NCBI RefSeq assembly: GCF_026241095.1 | Contig: NZ_JAPFGB010000035.1 | Span: 1-64,000, forward strand | Source: Saccharopolyspora sp. NFXS83 | Lineage (GTDB): Bacteria; Actinomycetota; Actinomycetes; Mycobacteriales; Pseudonocardiaceae | DNA length: 64,000 bases | Direction of reading: 5' to 3' | Shown here: positions 17,601-26,727 of the stretch, one piece after another | Layout of the letters: the number at the start of each line of letters is the position of its first letter | How positions within the stretch are numbered: position 1 is the first letter of the stretch | Notes under the pieces: model-generated | The model's input: the letters and a program-made list of their open reading frames with translations, nothing else | Database searches by the model: none | What the model was told of the DNA's origin: nothing | Translations under genes and position numbers: made by a program

Positions 17601-18006
17601 TGGAGCTTGGCACGCCAGCGCCCTCCCACCCATGCGGCGGGTGGCGCAATCCCGGCACGGGCGCACGGCACCGGACCTCCGCGGACGGCTCCGCGCATTG
17701 CGGACCACTCGCGAGATCGAACACCCCGGGTGACGCGCGACCCGGAGCCGGTGAGCCCCGGGCCCGCTCCGTGTGCGCCGCCCCGATGGGGAACCCGTTT
17801 CCGCTGGTGGACTGCGATTCCTCACGACTGCGCGCGGGGGCGGGTGAAGTTCCCGACGCCGGAGGTGGTGCGGAGAGCGGCCGTGGAAGAGGCCGGTGGG
17901 ATGGGAACGAGACCGTGAGCGGGGATCAGGTGACAGGTGCGGTGAAACGATCACCTCCGGCGTGTTCCCGCGGCACGGAGCACGCGCCCGGTGCGCGGGA
18001 CGACTG
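17601..18006 (+). other. Spacer before the exporter genes
   Basis: About 400 bases with no gene that I can support. Frames crossing it lack ribosome sites and family features. It may contain a separate promoter for the two ABC genes. Confidence 0.45.
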
Positions 18007-19671
18007 ATGGTGAACGAGGACCACGTGCTGCTGTCGGCCGTGCGGGCGCGGCGCTGGGCGGTGGTGCTGCTCGCGCTGACCGCGCTGGCGGCCACCGGGT
18101 GCGCGCTGCTGGTGCCGCAGGCGCTGGCGAGGGCCGTCGACGCCGTCGTCTCGGGGGGCGGCGGCGCCGTCGGTCCCGTGCTGGTGCTGCTGGCGCTGGG
18201 CGGCGGCGGCGTGTTCGCCCGGGTGGCCGCGACGCTGCTGTCGGCGCGGATCACCGCCGCCACCACGGTCCGGCTGCGGACGAACCTCGCCGGTCACCTG
18301 GTGCGCATCGGGCACCGCGGCCCGTTCGCGGCGGGCGACTCGGTCAGCCGCATCACCGGCGATTGCGCGGGCGCGGGCCAGATCACCGCGACCCTCGTGG
18401 AGATCATCACCGCCGCGCTGCTGTCGGCGGGCGCCCTCGTCGCGCTCGCGCTGCTGGACTGGCGGATCGCGCTGGTCTACCTGGTGACGTTGCCGCCCGC
18501 GCTGCTGCTGGCCCGGTCGCACGTGCGCAGCACCGCCGCGGACCTGCTGGCCTACCAGGAGGCCTCCGGCGAGCTGGGCGCGCGGCTGCTCGACGCCGTC
18601 ACGGGGCTGCGCACCATCGCCGCCGCCGGAGTCGCCGAGCAGGAGGTGCACCGGGTGCTGCGCCCGCTGGACCGGCTGGGCGCGGCCGGTGCCGGGACGT
18701 GGCGCACGCAGGCCCGGATGATGTGGCGAGCCGGGCTGCTGCTGCCGCTGGTGCAGATCGGAGTGCTCGGCGCCGCGGGCGTCGGCGTGCTCGGCGGTCG
18801 GCTCAGCGTCGGCGACGTGCTCGCCGCGCTCGGCTACGCCACCGCGGGCATGGGGATCCTCCGGCAGTCCGCGCTGTTCACCGCCCTGTCGCGCGCCCGA
18901 TCCTGCGCGGTGCGGATCACCGAAGTGCACCGGACGAGCCCGGACCCGGTCGGCGCGCGGCCGTTGCCGTCCGGTCCGGGGGAGGTGCGGGTGAGCGGCG
19001 TCGCGGTGCGCGGCGCGCTCACCGGGATCGACCTGCTGATCCCCGCGGGCACCATCGTGGCCGTGGCCGGACGTTCCGGATCCGGCAAGTCCACGTTCGC
19101 CGAAGTGCTCGGCGGTCTGCGCCCGCCCGACCGGGGCCGGGTGCTGCTCGACGGGGTGCCGCTGCCGGAGCTCGATCCGGCCGCGCTGCGCGGTGCCGTC
19201 GGCATCGCCTTCGCACGACCGGTGCTGCTCGGCCGTACCGTGGCGACCGCGGTGTCCTACGGCGCCGACGGAGTCGACGTGGCGGCGGCCTGCCGCGCCG
19301 CGCAAGTGCACGACCTGGTGACCCGGTTGCCCGACGGCTACCTCACCCGGCTCGCCGACGCGCCGCTGTCCGGCGGCGAGGCGCAACGCCTCGGGCTGGC
19401 CCGAGCGCTGGCCCGGCAGCCGCGGCTGCTGGTGCTCGACGACGCGACGGCCGGTCTCGACACCGTCACCGAAGCCCGCGCCGAACGCGCGATGGCCGCC
19501 GCGCTGCCCGGCCGGACCCGGATCGTCGTCACCAACCGGGCGGGCACCGCCCGCCGCGCGGACCTCGTGGTGTGGCTCGACGACGGCCGGATCCGTGGCA
19601 CCGCCCCGCACGACGAGCTGTGGGCGGACCCGGACTACCGCGCGGTGTTCGCGGAAGGAGCCACGTGGTGA
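18007..19671 (+). CDS. ramA: ABC exporter, membrane plus ATPase half-transporter (RamA-like)
   Basis: 554-residue half-transporter with six membrane segments (about residues 15-300) fused to an ATPase. The ATPase has Walker A GRSGSGKST, signature LSGGEAQ and Walker B LLVLDDAT, where the usual catalytic glutamate after the Walker B aspartate is Asp. This suggests a weak ATPase site in a heterodimer with the next gene. The stop codon overlaps the downstream GTG start. Likely exports the SapB-like peptide. The ATG at 18007 has only a weak ribosome site; an in-frame start at 17896 would add 37 residues without family features. Confidence 0.88.
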   Translation: MVNEDHVLLSAVRARRWAVVLLALTALAATGCALLVPQALARAVDAVVSGGGGAVGPVLVLLALGGGGVFARVAATLLSARITAATTVRLRTNLAGHLVRIGHRGPFAAGDSVSRITGDCAGAGQITATLVEIITAALLSAGALVALALLDWRIALVYLVTLPPALLLARSHVRSTAADLLAYQEASGELGARLLDAVTGLRTIAAAGVAEQEVHRVLRPLDRLGAAGAGTWRTQARMMWRAGLLLPLVQIGVLGAAGVGVLGGRLSVGDVLAALGYATAGMGILRQSALFTALSRARSCAVRITEVHRTSPDPVGARPLPSGPGEVRVSGVAVRGALTGIDLLIPAGTIVAVAGRSGSGKSTFAEVLGGLRPPDRGRVLLDGVPLPELDPAALRGAVGIAFARPVLLGRTVATAVSYGADGVDVAAACRAAQVHDLVTRLPDGYLTRLADAPLSGGEAQRLGLARALARQPRLLVLDDATAGLDTVTEARAERAMAAALPGRTRIVVTNRAGTARRADLVVWLDDGRIRGTAPHDELWADPDYRAVFAEGATW

Positions 19672-21371
19672 GCGTCGCCGCCGACTACCGGCGTGCCCTC
19701 GCCGGGCACTGGCGCGGCTGGACGGTGCTGCTGGCCTGCTCCGCGTTGGAGGCGCTGCCCGCGCTGCTGTCCGGCACGTTCGTGCGCAACGCCGTCGACG
19801 ACGGGTTCGCCGCGGGCAGGCTCGACGTCGGCGCGGCCTGGCTGCTCACGTTCGCCGCCGCCGCCGTGCTCGGCGCCGCCGGAGTCCGGTTCGTGTGGCG
19901 GCGCATCGGCGTCATCGTGGAACCGCTGCGGGACTCGCTGGTGCGCCGGGTGGTGCGCGACGTGCTGCACGAGACCGCACCGCCGCGCGGCGGGCCGGAC
20001 GCGGCGGGCGTCGCGCGGATCACCCAGCACGTCGAGATCGTGCGGGACGCGACGGCGGGATTGCTGGTGCAGGCCCGCGGACTGCTCGTCACGGTCGCCG
20101 CCGCGCTCGCCGGTGTGGCCGCGCTGGACCCGCTGCTGCTGTGGCCGGTGGCCCCGCCGGTGCTGCTGGCGGTGGTGCTGTTCTGCGGGTTGCTGCCCGC
20201 GCTCGCCCGCAGCCAGCGGGCGCTCGCCCTCGCCGACGAGCGCACCGCGGCGGAAGCGGGCGCGGTGCTCACCGGGCTGCGCGACGTCGTCGCCTGCGGC
20301 GCGCAGGACGTGGCGACCAGCACCGTGCGCGCCGCGATCGACGAGCAGGCGCGGGCCACCATCCGGATGTCCACGGCGACCGCGCTGCGCACCCTGATCA
20401 TCGGTGGCGGCGGACTGCTGCCCGTGGTGCTGGTGCTGGCGATCACCCCGGCGGCGGTGGCGGACGGGCGCCTCACCGCGGGCACCGTGCTGGGTGCGCT
20501 GGTGTACGTGACCGCGACCTTGCAGCCCGCGCTGCACGGACTGGCCGCGACCACCGGATCGGTGCTGCTGCGGCTGATGGTGGCGCTCAACCGGCTCGGC
20601 GAGATCAGCCCCGGCACCGAACCGGACCGGCCCCGGGGCGCACCGCGCGGCGAGGACGTCGACGCGCGCGGCCTGACGCACCGCTGGGGCGACCACGCCG
20701 AACCGGTGCTGCGGGGCCTCGACCTCGGCCTGCGGCCGGGCGATCACCTCGCCGTCGTCGGCCCCAGCGGCATCGGCAAGTCCACGCTCGCCGGGCTGCT
20801 CACCGGCACCAGCGCGCCGACCGGAGGCGAAGTGCGCGTCGGCGGTGTCCCCGTCGCCGAGCTCGATCCGGCGCGGCGGCACCGGCTCATCGCCTTCACC
20901 CCGCAGGAGACGTACCTGTTCGCCGGGACGGTGCGCGAGAACCTGGCGCTGCTCGGCCCCGCGGCCACCGACGACCACCTGCTGGCGGCGGCCACCGCCG
21001 TCGGCGCCGGAGACCTCGTGCGCGAGCTCGGCGGCCTGGACGGGCCGATCCGGCACGGCGGGGAGGGGCTGTCCGCGGGCGGGCGGCAGCTGCTGGCGCT
21101 GGCCCGGGTCCACGCGAGCGAGGCGCGGATCGTGGTGCTCGACGAGGCCGCCGCGCACCTCGACGGTCCGTCGGAGGCCCGCGCCGAACGCGCCTTCGCC
21201 GCGCGCGGCGGAGTGCTGGTGGTGATCGCGCACCGGCTCGCCTCGGCGCGGCGCGCGAACCGGGTGCTGCTGCTCGACGGCGACGGCGCCCGGCTCGGCA
21301 CCCACGCCGACCTACTGGCGGACTCGACGTCCTACGCCGAACTCATGCTGGCCTGGGACGGCGAGAGCTGA
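19668..21371 (+). CDS. ramB: ABC exporter, membrane plus ATPase half-transporter (RamB-like)
   Basis: 567-residue partner of the preceding half-transporter. Six membrane segments precede an ATPase with Walker A GPSGIGKST, signature LSAGGRQ and Walker B IVVLDEAAA with intact glutamate. One consensus and one degenerate site is the usual design of heterodimeric exporters. The GTG at 19668 overlaps the upstream stop (GTGA) and has AAGGAG seven bases before it. No LuxR-type RamR regulator is present in the cluster or its flanks. A repeat element begins right after the stop. Confidence 0.88.
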   Translation: MSVAADYRRALAGHWRGWTVLLACSALEALPALLSGTFVRNAVDDGFAAGRLDVGAAWLLTFAAAAVLGAAGVRFVWRRIGVIVEPLRDSLVRRVVRDVLHETAPPRGGPDAAGVARITQHVEIVRDATAGLLVQARGLLVTVAAALAGVAALDPLLLWPVAPPVLLAVVLFCGLLPALARSQRALALADERTAAEAGAVLTGLRDVVACGAQDVATSTVRAAIDEQARATIRMSTATALRTLIIGGGGLLPVVLVLAITPAAVADGRLTAGTVLGALVYVTATLQPALHGLAATTGSVLLRLMVALNRLGEISPGTEPDRPRGAPRGEDVDARGLTHRWGDHAEPVLRGLDLGLRPGDHLAVVGPSGIGKSTLAGLLTGTSAPTGGEVRVGGVPVAELDPARRHRLIAFTPQETYLFAGTVRENLALLGPAATDDHLLAAATAVGAGDLVRELGGLDGPIRHGGEGLSAGGRQLLALARVHASEARIVVLDEAAAHLDGPSEARAERAFAARGGVLVVIAHRLASARRANRVLLLDGDGARLGTHADLLADSTSYAELMLAWDGES

Positions 21372-21387
21372 TCGTCCGCTCGCGGTG

Positions 21388-21550
21388 GCCTGCGCAGGTG
21401 TCCGGGTGGCGGCGGCCTCCTCGCCGCGGGATCGACTTCGCGAGCGGCTCTGCCGCACACGTCGTCCTCGCGCGAAGGACGCCGAGAACCCGCCGCGGTG
21501 CCGGTGTCCCGGGCGGTCGCTGCTCAGCGGGTTCGCCGCTGGCGAGACAC
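21388..21550 (+). repeat. Intergenic hairpin element, copy 3 (degenerate)
   Basis: Begins with CCTGCGCAGGTGTCCGGG, shared with copy 4, then GTGGCGG and a worn version of the arms (around 21412-21424 and 21470-21486). It keeps the later GCTGCTCAGCGGG-TTCG-CCGCTG stem. It lies 17 bases after the exporter stop codon. Confidence 0.65.
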
Positions 21551-21560
21551 GGATCGACGA

Positions 21561-21722
21561 TCATCGGCGCTGGGCGTTGAGGCAGTCGCGGAGTCGGATC
21601 AGGCCGTCCCGCAGGCGGGTCTTCACAGTGGACGCCGGTGCCGTCAGGCGTTGCGCCGCTTCCCCGTAGGTCAGGCCGCACGAAAGGATTTCTCCGCCGA
21701 GCGGTGGGAGCCGCTCGCCGCG
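21561..21722 (-). pseudogene. Remnant of an ECF sigma factor (region 4 only)
   Basis: On the minus strand one frame reads LTYGEAAQRLTAPASTVKTR (about 21615-21674) and continues LRDGLIRLRDCLNAQRR to a stop at 21561-21563. This is a clear sigma region 4.2 helix-turn-helix with the normal C-terminal ending. No start, region 2 or linker is found upstream; the frame runs into sequence near the next glycosyltransferase. It is therefore a truncated gene, possibly cut when the lanthipeptide cluster or the repeat element arrived. Confidence 0.7.
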
Positions 21723-21790
21723 GGGTGACCACGGCACGGTTAGCGGATCCGGTGGTCACGGTCCGGAGAACCCGCGGCACCGGCCGTGCA

Positions 21791-22846
21791 TCACCGGGCG
21801 CGTTCGTAGGCCCGCAGCGTCGCCTCCGCGCAGCCGCGCCAGGTGAAGCCCGCCGCGTGCGCCCGGCGGGCGGTGGCCGCGGCGGGATCGCCGGGTGCGG
21901 TGCGCTCCAGCGCGGCGCGCAGGGCGTCCGGATCGCCGTAGGGCACGAAATCGGCCAACCCGCCCGTGACCTCCCGCAGCACCGGCAGGTCCGAGCACAC
22001 CACCGGAACCCCGCACGCCAGCGCCTCCAGCGCGGGCAGCCCGAAGCCCTCGTCCCGCGAGGGCAGTACCAGCGCCCGCGCCCCGGCCACGACGCTGCGC
22101 AGTTCCCGCTCCGGCAAGTACCCGGTGCGCAGCACGTTGCGCACCTGCCGCGCCTCACCCGGACCGACGATCACCAGCGGCGGCAACCGCCGATCGTGGC
22201 CGCGCAGCAGCACGTCGACGCCCTTGCGGGGGCCTTCGGCGCCGACGAAGACGAAGTAGTCGTCCGGCAGGCCCAGCCGGTGCAGGTCGGCGCCCGGCGG
22301 GATCGCCTCGAACCACTCCGGATCCACCCCGAGCGGAGTGACGACGATGCCCTGGCGCGCCACGCCGAACCGGTCCGCGACGGTGTCGGCGACCGCTGCG
22401 CTGGGCGTGCACACCACCGCCGCTCGCCGCACCGAGGACCGCACCAGCTCGGCGAAACCGGGTTCGGCGACCTCCTCCGGCGCGTCCAGGAACGCCAGGT
22501 CGTGCACCGTCACCACGCCGCCCGCGCAGAGTGCGGGCGGCAGCACGAAGTTCGTGCCGTGCACCACGTCGGACCTGCCTGCCAGGAACTCCACCGGCGG
22601 GAACGGCAGCCGCGACCACGCCGCCCGCACCGCCCGCGCCGGCACCGGAAGACCCGCGGCCCGCACGCCCGGCGGCACCGCCCCGCGCAACGCCCGCCAA
22701 CCCCGCGCGGTGAACCCGATCGCTCGCACGTCCACATCGGACATCCGGCCGAGCTCGGCGCTCAACGAGGCCGTGTAGCGGCCGATCCCGGTCCGACTGC
22801 CCAACAGCGGAGTGCCGTCGAGCAGGACCCGCAGCCGGCTGCTCAC
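21791..22846 (-). CDS. Glycosyltransferase family 4 protein
   Basis: 351-residue GT-B fold enzyme. It starts LLDGTPLLGSRTGIGRYTASL, the acceptor-side glycine loop of this subgroup, and has the donor-site features FVGAEGPRKGVDVLLRG and PSRDEGFGLPALEALACGVPVV with the E-x7-E pair. The GTG at 22846 overlaps the stop of the upstream gene (GTGA), so the two are coupled. Sugar donor and acceptor are unknown; cell-surface polysaccharide or a teichoic-acid-like polymer is likely from context. Confidence 0.88.
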   Translation of the reverse strand: MSSRLRVLLDGTPLLGSRTGIGRYTASLSAELGRMSDVDVRAIGFTARGWRALRGAVPPGVRAAGLPVPARAVRAAWSRLPFPPVEFLAGRSDVVHGTNFVLPPALCAGGVVTVHDLAFLDAPEEVAEPGFAELVRSSVRRAAVVCTPSAAVADTVADRFGVARQGIVVTPLGVDPEWFEAIPPGADLHRLGLPDDYFVFVGAEGPRKGVDVLLRGHDRRLPPLVIVGPGEARQVRNVLRTGYLPERELRSVVAGARALVLPSRDEGFGLPALEALACGVPVVCSDLPVLREVTGGLADFVPYGDPDALRAALERTAPGDPAAATARRAHAAGFTWRGCAEATLRAYERAR

Positions 22847-25356
22847 CGCTTGCGCAGCCGATCGCCCGCCAGCCTGCGCAACCGGCCGCCCGCCCGCTTC
22901 GCGACCTCGAGCGGGCCGCCCGCGTCCAAGTACTCCCGCAGCAGCGCCACATCGCGGCGCACCGCCTCCACCCGGTCCGGCGTCTGCGTCCGGGTCAGCG
23001 GACTCGCGGCGCTCAGCCGGTCCGCCGCGGGACGCGGATCGCGGCAGAACTCCGTGAGCGGCGCCAGCACCGACTCCCAGGTGAACCGATCCCGCACCAC
23101 CTCGATGCGCTCCCGGCAGGACGCGGCGAACTCCGCGTCGTAGAGCACCTTCTCCAACGCCGCCGCCAACGCCTCCGGATCCTCCGCGGGCACGACCACG
23201 CCCAGACCCTCCTGGCGCACCAGGTCGGCGAACGAGTCGCCGTCGGTGGTCACCACCGGCAGCCCCGACCACAGGTAGTCCAGCACCCGGGTGCGGAACG
23301 CGAACGTCGTCTCCACGTGCTCGAAGTGCGAGGTGACACCGCAATCGGCGTCCAGCAGGTAGTTCTGCCGCTGCGCGTAGGGAACCCACGTCTCGTTGAA
23401 GAAGACGTGCTTGCCGGTCAAGCCCAACCTGCTCGACAGGTGCCGGGTCCGGTCGGCCATGCCCATCTCCGGCACGTCCGGATTCGGGTGCTTCATGCCC
23501 AGGAAGAACAACCGGATGTCGTGGTGGCGCTGCGCCACCTGGGACACCGCGTGCAGCAGCGTCAGCGGATCGAACCAGCTGTACACGCCACCGGCCCACA
23601 GCACGACCTTGTCGTCGGCGTCGACGCCCGGCTGCGCGCCCTTGATCGCGGGGGCGGTGCGGCGCGGCGCCACCGAGGACAAGCCGAACGGCACCACCTC
23701 CAGCAACGACCGCACCGTCGGATCCGTGTCGTAGAGGCCCGGCGTCAACCGGCCCAGCGAAGCCAGGTGCCCCAACCAGAAGTGCCGCTGCCGCTCCGAG
23801 GCGCACAGGAAGAAATCACCGCGCCGCAACTGCGCGTTCAGCACCTTCGTCACGCCCCGCAGATCGGCGGCGCGGCGCTCGTCGTCGGTGTCGCGACCCT
23901 GCTCCAGCAGCTCCAGGTGCATCGGGTCGTACACGTCGCAGACCACGATCTTCGTCGAGTCGGCGTGCTTGAGCGCGGGCACCATCTCCAGCACGTGCCC
24001 CTGCACGATCACGATGTCGGCCCAGTCCACGTGCGCGCCGAGCTCCCGCGGTTTCGCCGCCACCACCGGGAACACCGACTCCGGCGGGTTCACGTGCGCG
24101 TTCACGCTCACCAGCCGCACGTCGTGCTCGGCGCTGAGCACCTCCGCCATGTGCCAGGCGCGGATCGCCGGGCCCGCCATCCGCTCCGCCACCGCGTCCC
24201 CGGTGAGCACCGCGATCGTGCGGGGCCGCCCGAACACCTCGTCCAAGCCGAACGCCTCGACCAGCACCTCGTGCGCGGCCAGGTAGCGCGGCAGCGGGTA
24301 GGCGGGCTCCATCGCCTTGCGCATCAGCGGGACCAGGTCGGCATCGGTGCGCACCCGGGCCGCCTGCTCGACCTCGCGGGCCTCCTTCAACTGCGGCAGC
24401 AGCTCCACGAACTGGTCGATCGCCAGCATCCCCGCCAGCGCGTCCCGCGAGATCGGCACGTCGTCGTCGAAGTCCGGCCCTTCCGGGCGCCGCGCCATCT
24501 CCAGTTGCCGCGCGTCGACGTCGCCGCGCGCCGTGGCCCGGCGGATCGCCAGCGCCATCGCCGCGGGCAGCACCTTCGCCAGCGTCTCGTCCGAGACGTT
24601 CTTGTAGAGCGCGGCCAGCGCGTTGCGCTCCAGCAGGAAGTTCTCCCGCGCCGAGGACACCTCCGCCATCGACGCGTGGTGGCGGTGGAAGGTCAGCGAT
24701 CGCGGCTCGTAGCGCACCCGCCAGCCGCGCAGGTTCAGCCGCCAGCCCAGGTCCACGTCCTCGTAGAACATGAAGAAGCGCTCGTCGAAACCGCCCAGCG
24801 CCGCGAACAGCTCCGCGCGCACGAACAGCGCCGAGCCGGTGCCGAACAGCACGTCCCGCGGCGCGTCGTGCCCACCGTCGTCCGGTTCGCCCGCGTGCCG
24901 CTTGTAGCCCATGCCGAACCAGGTGAGCCCGCCGTCGACGAAGTCGACGAGCTCGCCCTCCCAGTCCAGGACCTTGCTGGCCACCGCGCCCACCGTCGGC
25001 TCCGCGCGCAGCACCGCCACCGCCGCCCGCACCCAGTCGCGGGCGGGCCGGGCGTCGTTGTTCAAGAACGCCAGCACCTGGCCGGACGCGGACCGCGCAC
25101 CCAGGTTGCAGCCCTCGGCGAAACCCAGGTTGGCGCCCGGATCCAGGACGGTGACCTGCGGGAGTCCTTGGCGGATGCGCGCCGCCTCGTCGTCGCCGGG
25201 GGAGTTGTCGACGCAGATCAGTTCCAGCCGGTCCGCCGGGTAGTCCAGCTCGTCGCGCACCGCGCGCAGGCAGGTGATCGTGTCGTCCGCGCCGCGGTAG
25301 TTGACCACGATCACGGAGACGGCAGGCAGTGCCGCGGACTCGGAGGTAACAGCCAC
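22843..25356 (-). CDS. Two-domain glycosyltransferase (GT2 fused to GT4)
   Basis: 837-residue fusion. The N-terminal GT-A domain (residues 10-270) has VSVIVVNYRGADDTITCL, the DNSPGDDEA loop, a metal-binding FLNNDARP and FFMFYEDVDLGWRLNLRGW, as in rhamnosyl- and galactosyltransferases. After a linker, the C-terminal half (about 380-770) is a GT-B domain with IRAWHMAEVL, VLWAGGVYSWFDPLTLL and a donor site around HFEHVETTFAFRTRVLDYLWSG. Two consecutive sugars could be added by one protein. It is followed in a coupled manner by another GT4. Confidence 0.88.
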   Translation of the reverse strand: MAVTSESAALPAVSVIVVNYRGADDTITCLRAVRDELDYPADRLELICVDNSPGDDEAARIRQGLPQVTVLDPGANLGFAEGCNLGARSASGQVLAFLNNDARPARDWVRAAVAVLRAEPTVGAVASKVLDWEGELVDFVDGGLTWFGMGYKRHAGEPDDGGHDAPRDVLFGTGSALFVRAELFAALGGFDERFFMFYEDVDLGWRLNLRGWRVRYEPRSLTFHRHHASMAEVSSARENFLLERNALAALYKNVSDETLAKVLPAAMALAIRRATARGDVDARQLEMARRPEGPDFDDDVPISRDALAGMLAIDQFVELLPQLKEAREVEQAARVRTDADLVPLMRKAMEPAYPLPRYLAAHEVLVEAFGLDEVFGRPRTIAVLTGDAVAERMAGPAIRAWHMAEVLSAEHDVRLVSVNAHVNPPESVFPVVAAKPRELGAHVDWADIVIVQGHVLEMVPALKHADSTKIVVCDVYDPMHLELLEQGRDTDDERRAADLRGVTKVLNAQLRRGDFFLCASERQRHFWLGHLASLGRLTPGLYDTDPTVRSLLEVVPFGLSSVAPRRTAPAIKGAQPGVDADDKVVLWAGGVYSWFDPLTLLHAVSQVAQRHHDIRLFFLGMKHPNPDVPEMGMADRTRHLSSRLGLTGKHVFFNETWVPYAQRQNYLLDADCGVTSHFEHVETTFAFRTRVLDYLWSGLPVVTTDGDSFADLVRQEGLGVVVPAEDPEALAAALEKVLYDAEFAASCRERIEVVRDRFTWESVLAPLTEFCRDPRPAADRLSAASPLTRTQTPDRVEAVRRDVALLREYLDAGGPLEVAKRAGGRLRRLAGDRLRKR

Positions 25357-25443
25357 CCCCTAAGCGTGCCCTATCCCCGCGCACCGAATGCACACAGTCC
25401 GCGAATCCGCCCAATCCCGGCACCCCGCGCGAACACCACCGGA

Positions 25444-25753
25444 GTGAACGGCCTGTTTGTCCAGTCCGGTTGGTCGAAGGGTCCGTTCACCTGGGGACGG
25501 TTGTGCGTCGGCTCTGGTGGGAGTGAGTGAACGGCCTGTTTGTCCAGTCTGGTTGGTCGAAGGGTCCGTTCACCTGGGGACGGTTGTGCGTCGGCTCTGG
25601 TGGGAGTGAGTGAACGGCCCGTTTGTCCAGTCCGGTTGGGCGAACGGTCCGTTCACCGCTACCGACTCGTCGGTCGGTGTGGGCGGAGGGGCAGGGCTGG
25701 AGTGAGTGAACGGCCTGTTCGTCCAGTCCCGGTTGGTCGAACGGTCCGTTCAC
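25444..25753. repeat. Cluster of four 47-bp dyad repeats
   Basis: Four copies of GTGAACGG...CCGTTCAC at 25444-25490, 25527-25573, 25610-25656 and 25706-25753. The first three begin exactly 83 bases apart and also share the 36-base spacer that starts CTGGGGACGGTTGTGCG, so an 83-bp unit was duplicated in tandem. Each copy can fold over most of its length. They lie after the stop codon of the gene ending at 25780 and before the start of the fusion gene at 25356; no gene is present in the 423-base gap. Confidence 0.85.
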
Positions 25754-25779
25754 CCGGTTCGGCGGGGCCGTGCCGGTGG

Positions 25780-26727
25780 TCAGCGGCCGGACCAGCGGGT
25801 CCACAGCGCGGTTCGGCCGAGCGCCGTCGGTGAGCGGCGGGCGCGCAGCGCGGCCGGGGCCATCGCGACGACCTCCGCGAGCACCCGCAGCCGCAGCACG
25901 AGGCGGAAGTTCACCGGCGGGACCGGGGCTCCGCGCAGGCGGCGAAGCGGCAGCACCGAGGTCAGCGCGGCGAAGCGGACCAGCTCGGCCGCCGCGATCC
26001 GGGCCGGGGCGCAGCGCAGGAGCATCAGCAGCCGGTTGCGCTCGTTCCACCGGTGGAACCGCGGCGACCCGGGGCGAGTGCTGGCGCCGTGCAGGTGCAC
26101 GACTCCCGCTCCGGGCACGAACACGACCCGGCCGCCGCCGAGCCGCAGCCGCCACGCGGTGTCGGTGTCCTCGTAGTAGCAGAAGAACCGCTCCGGGACG
26201 CCGCCCGCGGCGCGGAGTTCCGCGGTCCGAAGCAGCGCCGCGCCGCCGCAGAACCCGAACACCTCTTCGGCGGCTCCCGCTCCGCCGGCCGGACGATCGG
26301 TGATGTCCGCTCCGTGCCCGTCGGAGGTGAGGCGCACCCCGGCGGACTGGAGTTCGCCGTCCGGCGTGCGCATCGCGGAGGCCGCCGCCCACGCGCCGCG
26401 ATCCGCGTCGAGCGCGTCCTCCAGCGCTGCGAGCCAGCCCGGTTCCGGTGCGGCGTCGTCGTTGAGCCAGGCCACGAACGGCGTCTCGGCCCGGTGCAGT
26501 GCCGCCGCGATGCCGCCGGCGTAGCCGAGGTTCCGGGGCAGCCGCAGCACTTCCGGTTCCGACGGGTGCCGGGCGAGCAGCTCGGCGCTGCCGTCGTCGG
26601 AGGCGTTGTCCACCACCACAGTCCGATGTGGACGGTCGAGTGCGGCGACCGCGTCCAGGCACGCGGAGAGGTGCGCTCGTCCGCGCCACGTCACCACCAC
26701 GACCGTGCTGCGCACACCGCCCCGCAT
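25780..26727 (-). CDS. Glycosyltransferase family 2 protein
   Basis: 315-residue GT-A enzyme resembling the rhamnosyltransferase group. Seen: VVVVTWRGRAHLSACLDAVA, DNASDDGSAELLAR, AWLNDDAAPEPGW (metal-binding Asp pair) and ERFFCYYEDTDTAWRLRLGGGRV, with the base-like ED. ATG at 26727 precedes the first strand directly; the frame upstream is open but lacks family similarity. Flanked on both sides by 47-bp dyad repeats. The gene stands alone, divergent from the next glycosyltransferase. Confidence 0.88.
   Translation of the reverse strand: MRGGVRSTVVVVTWRGRAHLSACLDAVAALDRPHRTVVVDNASDDGSAELLARHPSEPEVLRLPRNLGYAGGIAAALHRAETPFVAWLNDDAAPEPGWLAALEDALDADRGAWAAASAMRTPDGELQSAGVRLTSDGHGADITDRPAGGAGAAEEVFGFCGGAALLRTAELRAAGGVPERFFCYYEDTDTAWRLRLGGGRVVFVPGAGVVHLHGASTRPGSPRFHRWNERNRLLMLLRCAPARIAAAELVRFAALTSVLPLRRLRGAPVPPVNFRLVLRLRVLAEVVAMAPAALRARRSPTALGRTALWTRWSGR

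Noticed and set aside
17991-21371. A single 1126-codon open frame through both ABC genes
   Set aside because: Only its second part (from 19668) is a real transporter; the first part is an arginine-rich shadow of the first ABC gene in another frame, with no domain motifs.
22531-22737. Short extra frames inside glycosyltransferase genes
   Set aside because: No ribosome sites, arginine/cysteine-rich, in the shadow of well-supported genes.
25444-25753. CRISPR-like array
   Set aside because: Repeats are palindromic and 47 bases long, three spacers are shorter than or equal to each other and identical in sequence, and no cas genes are near.
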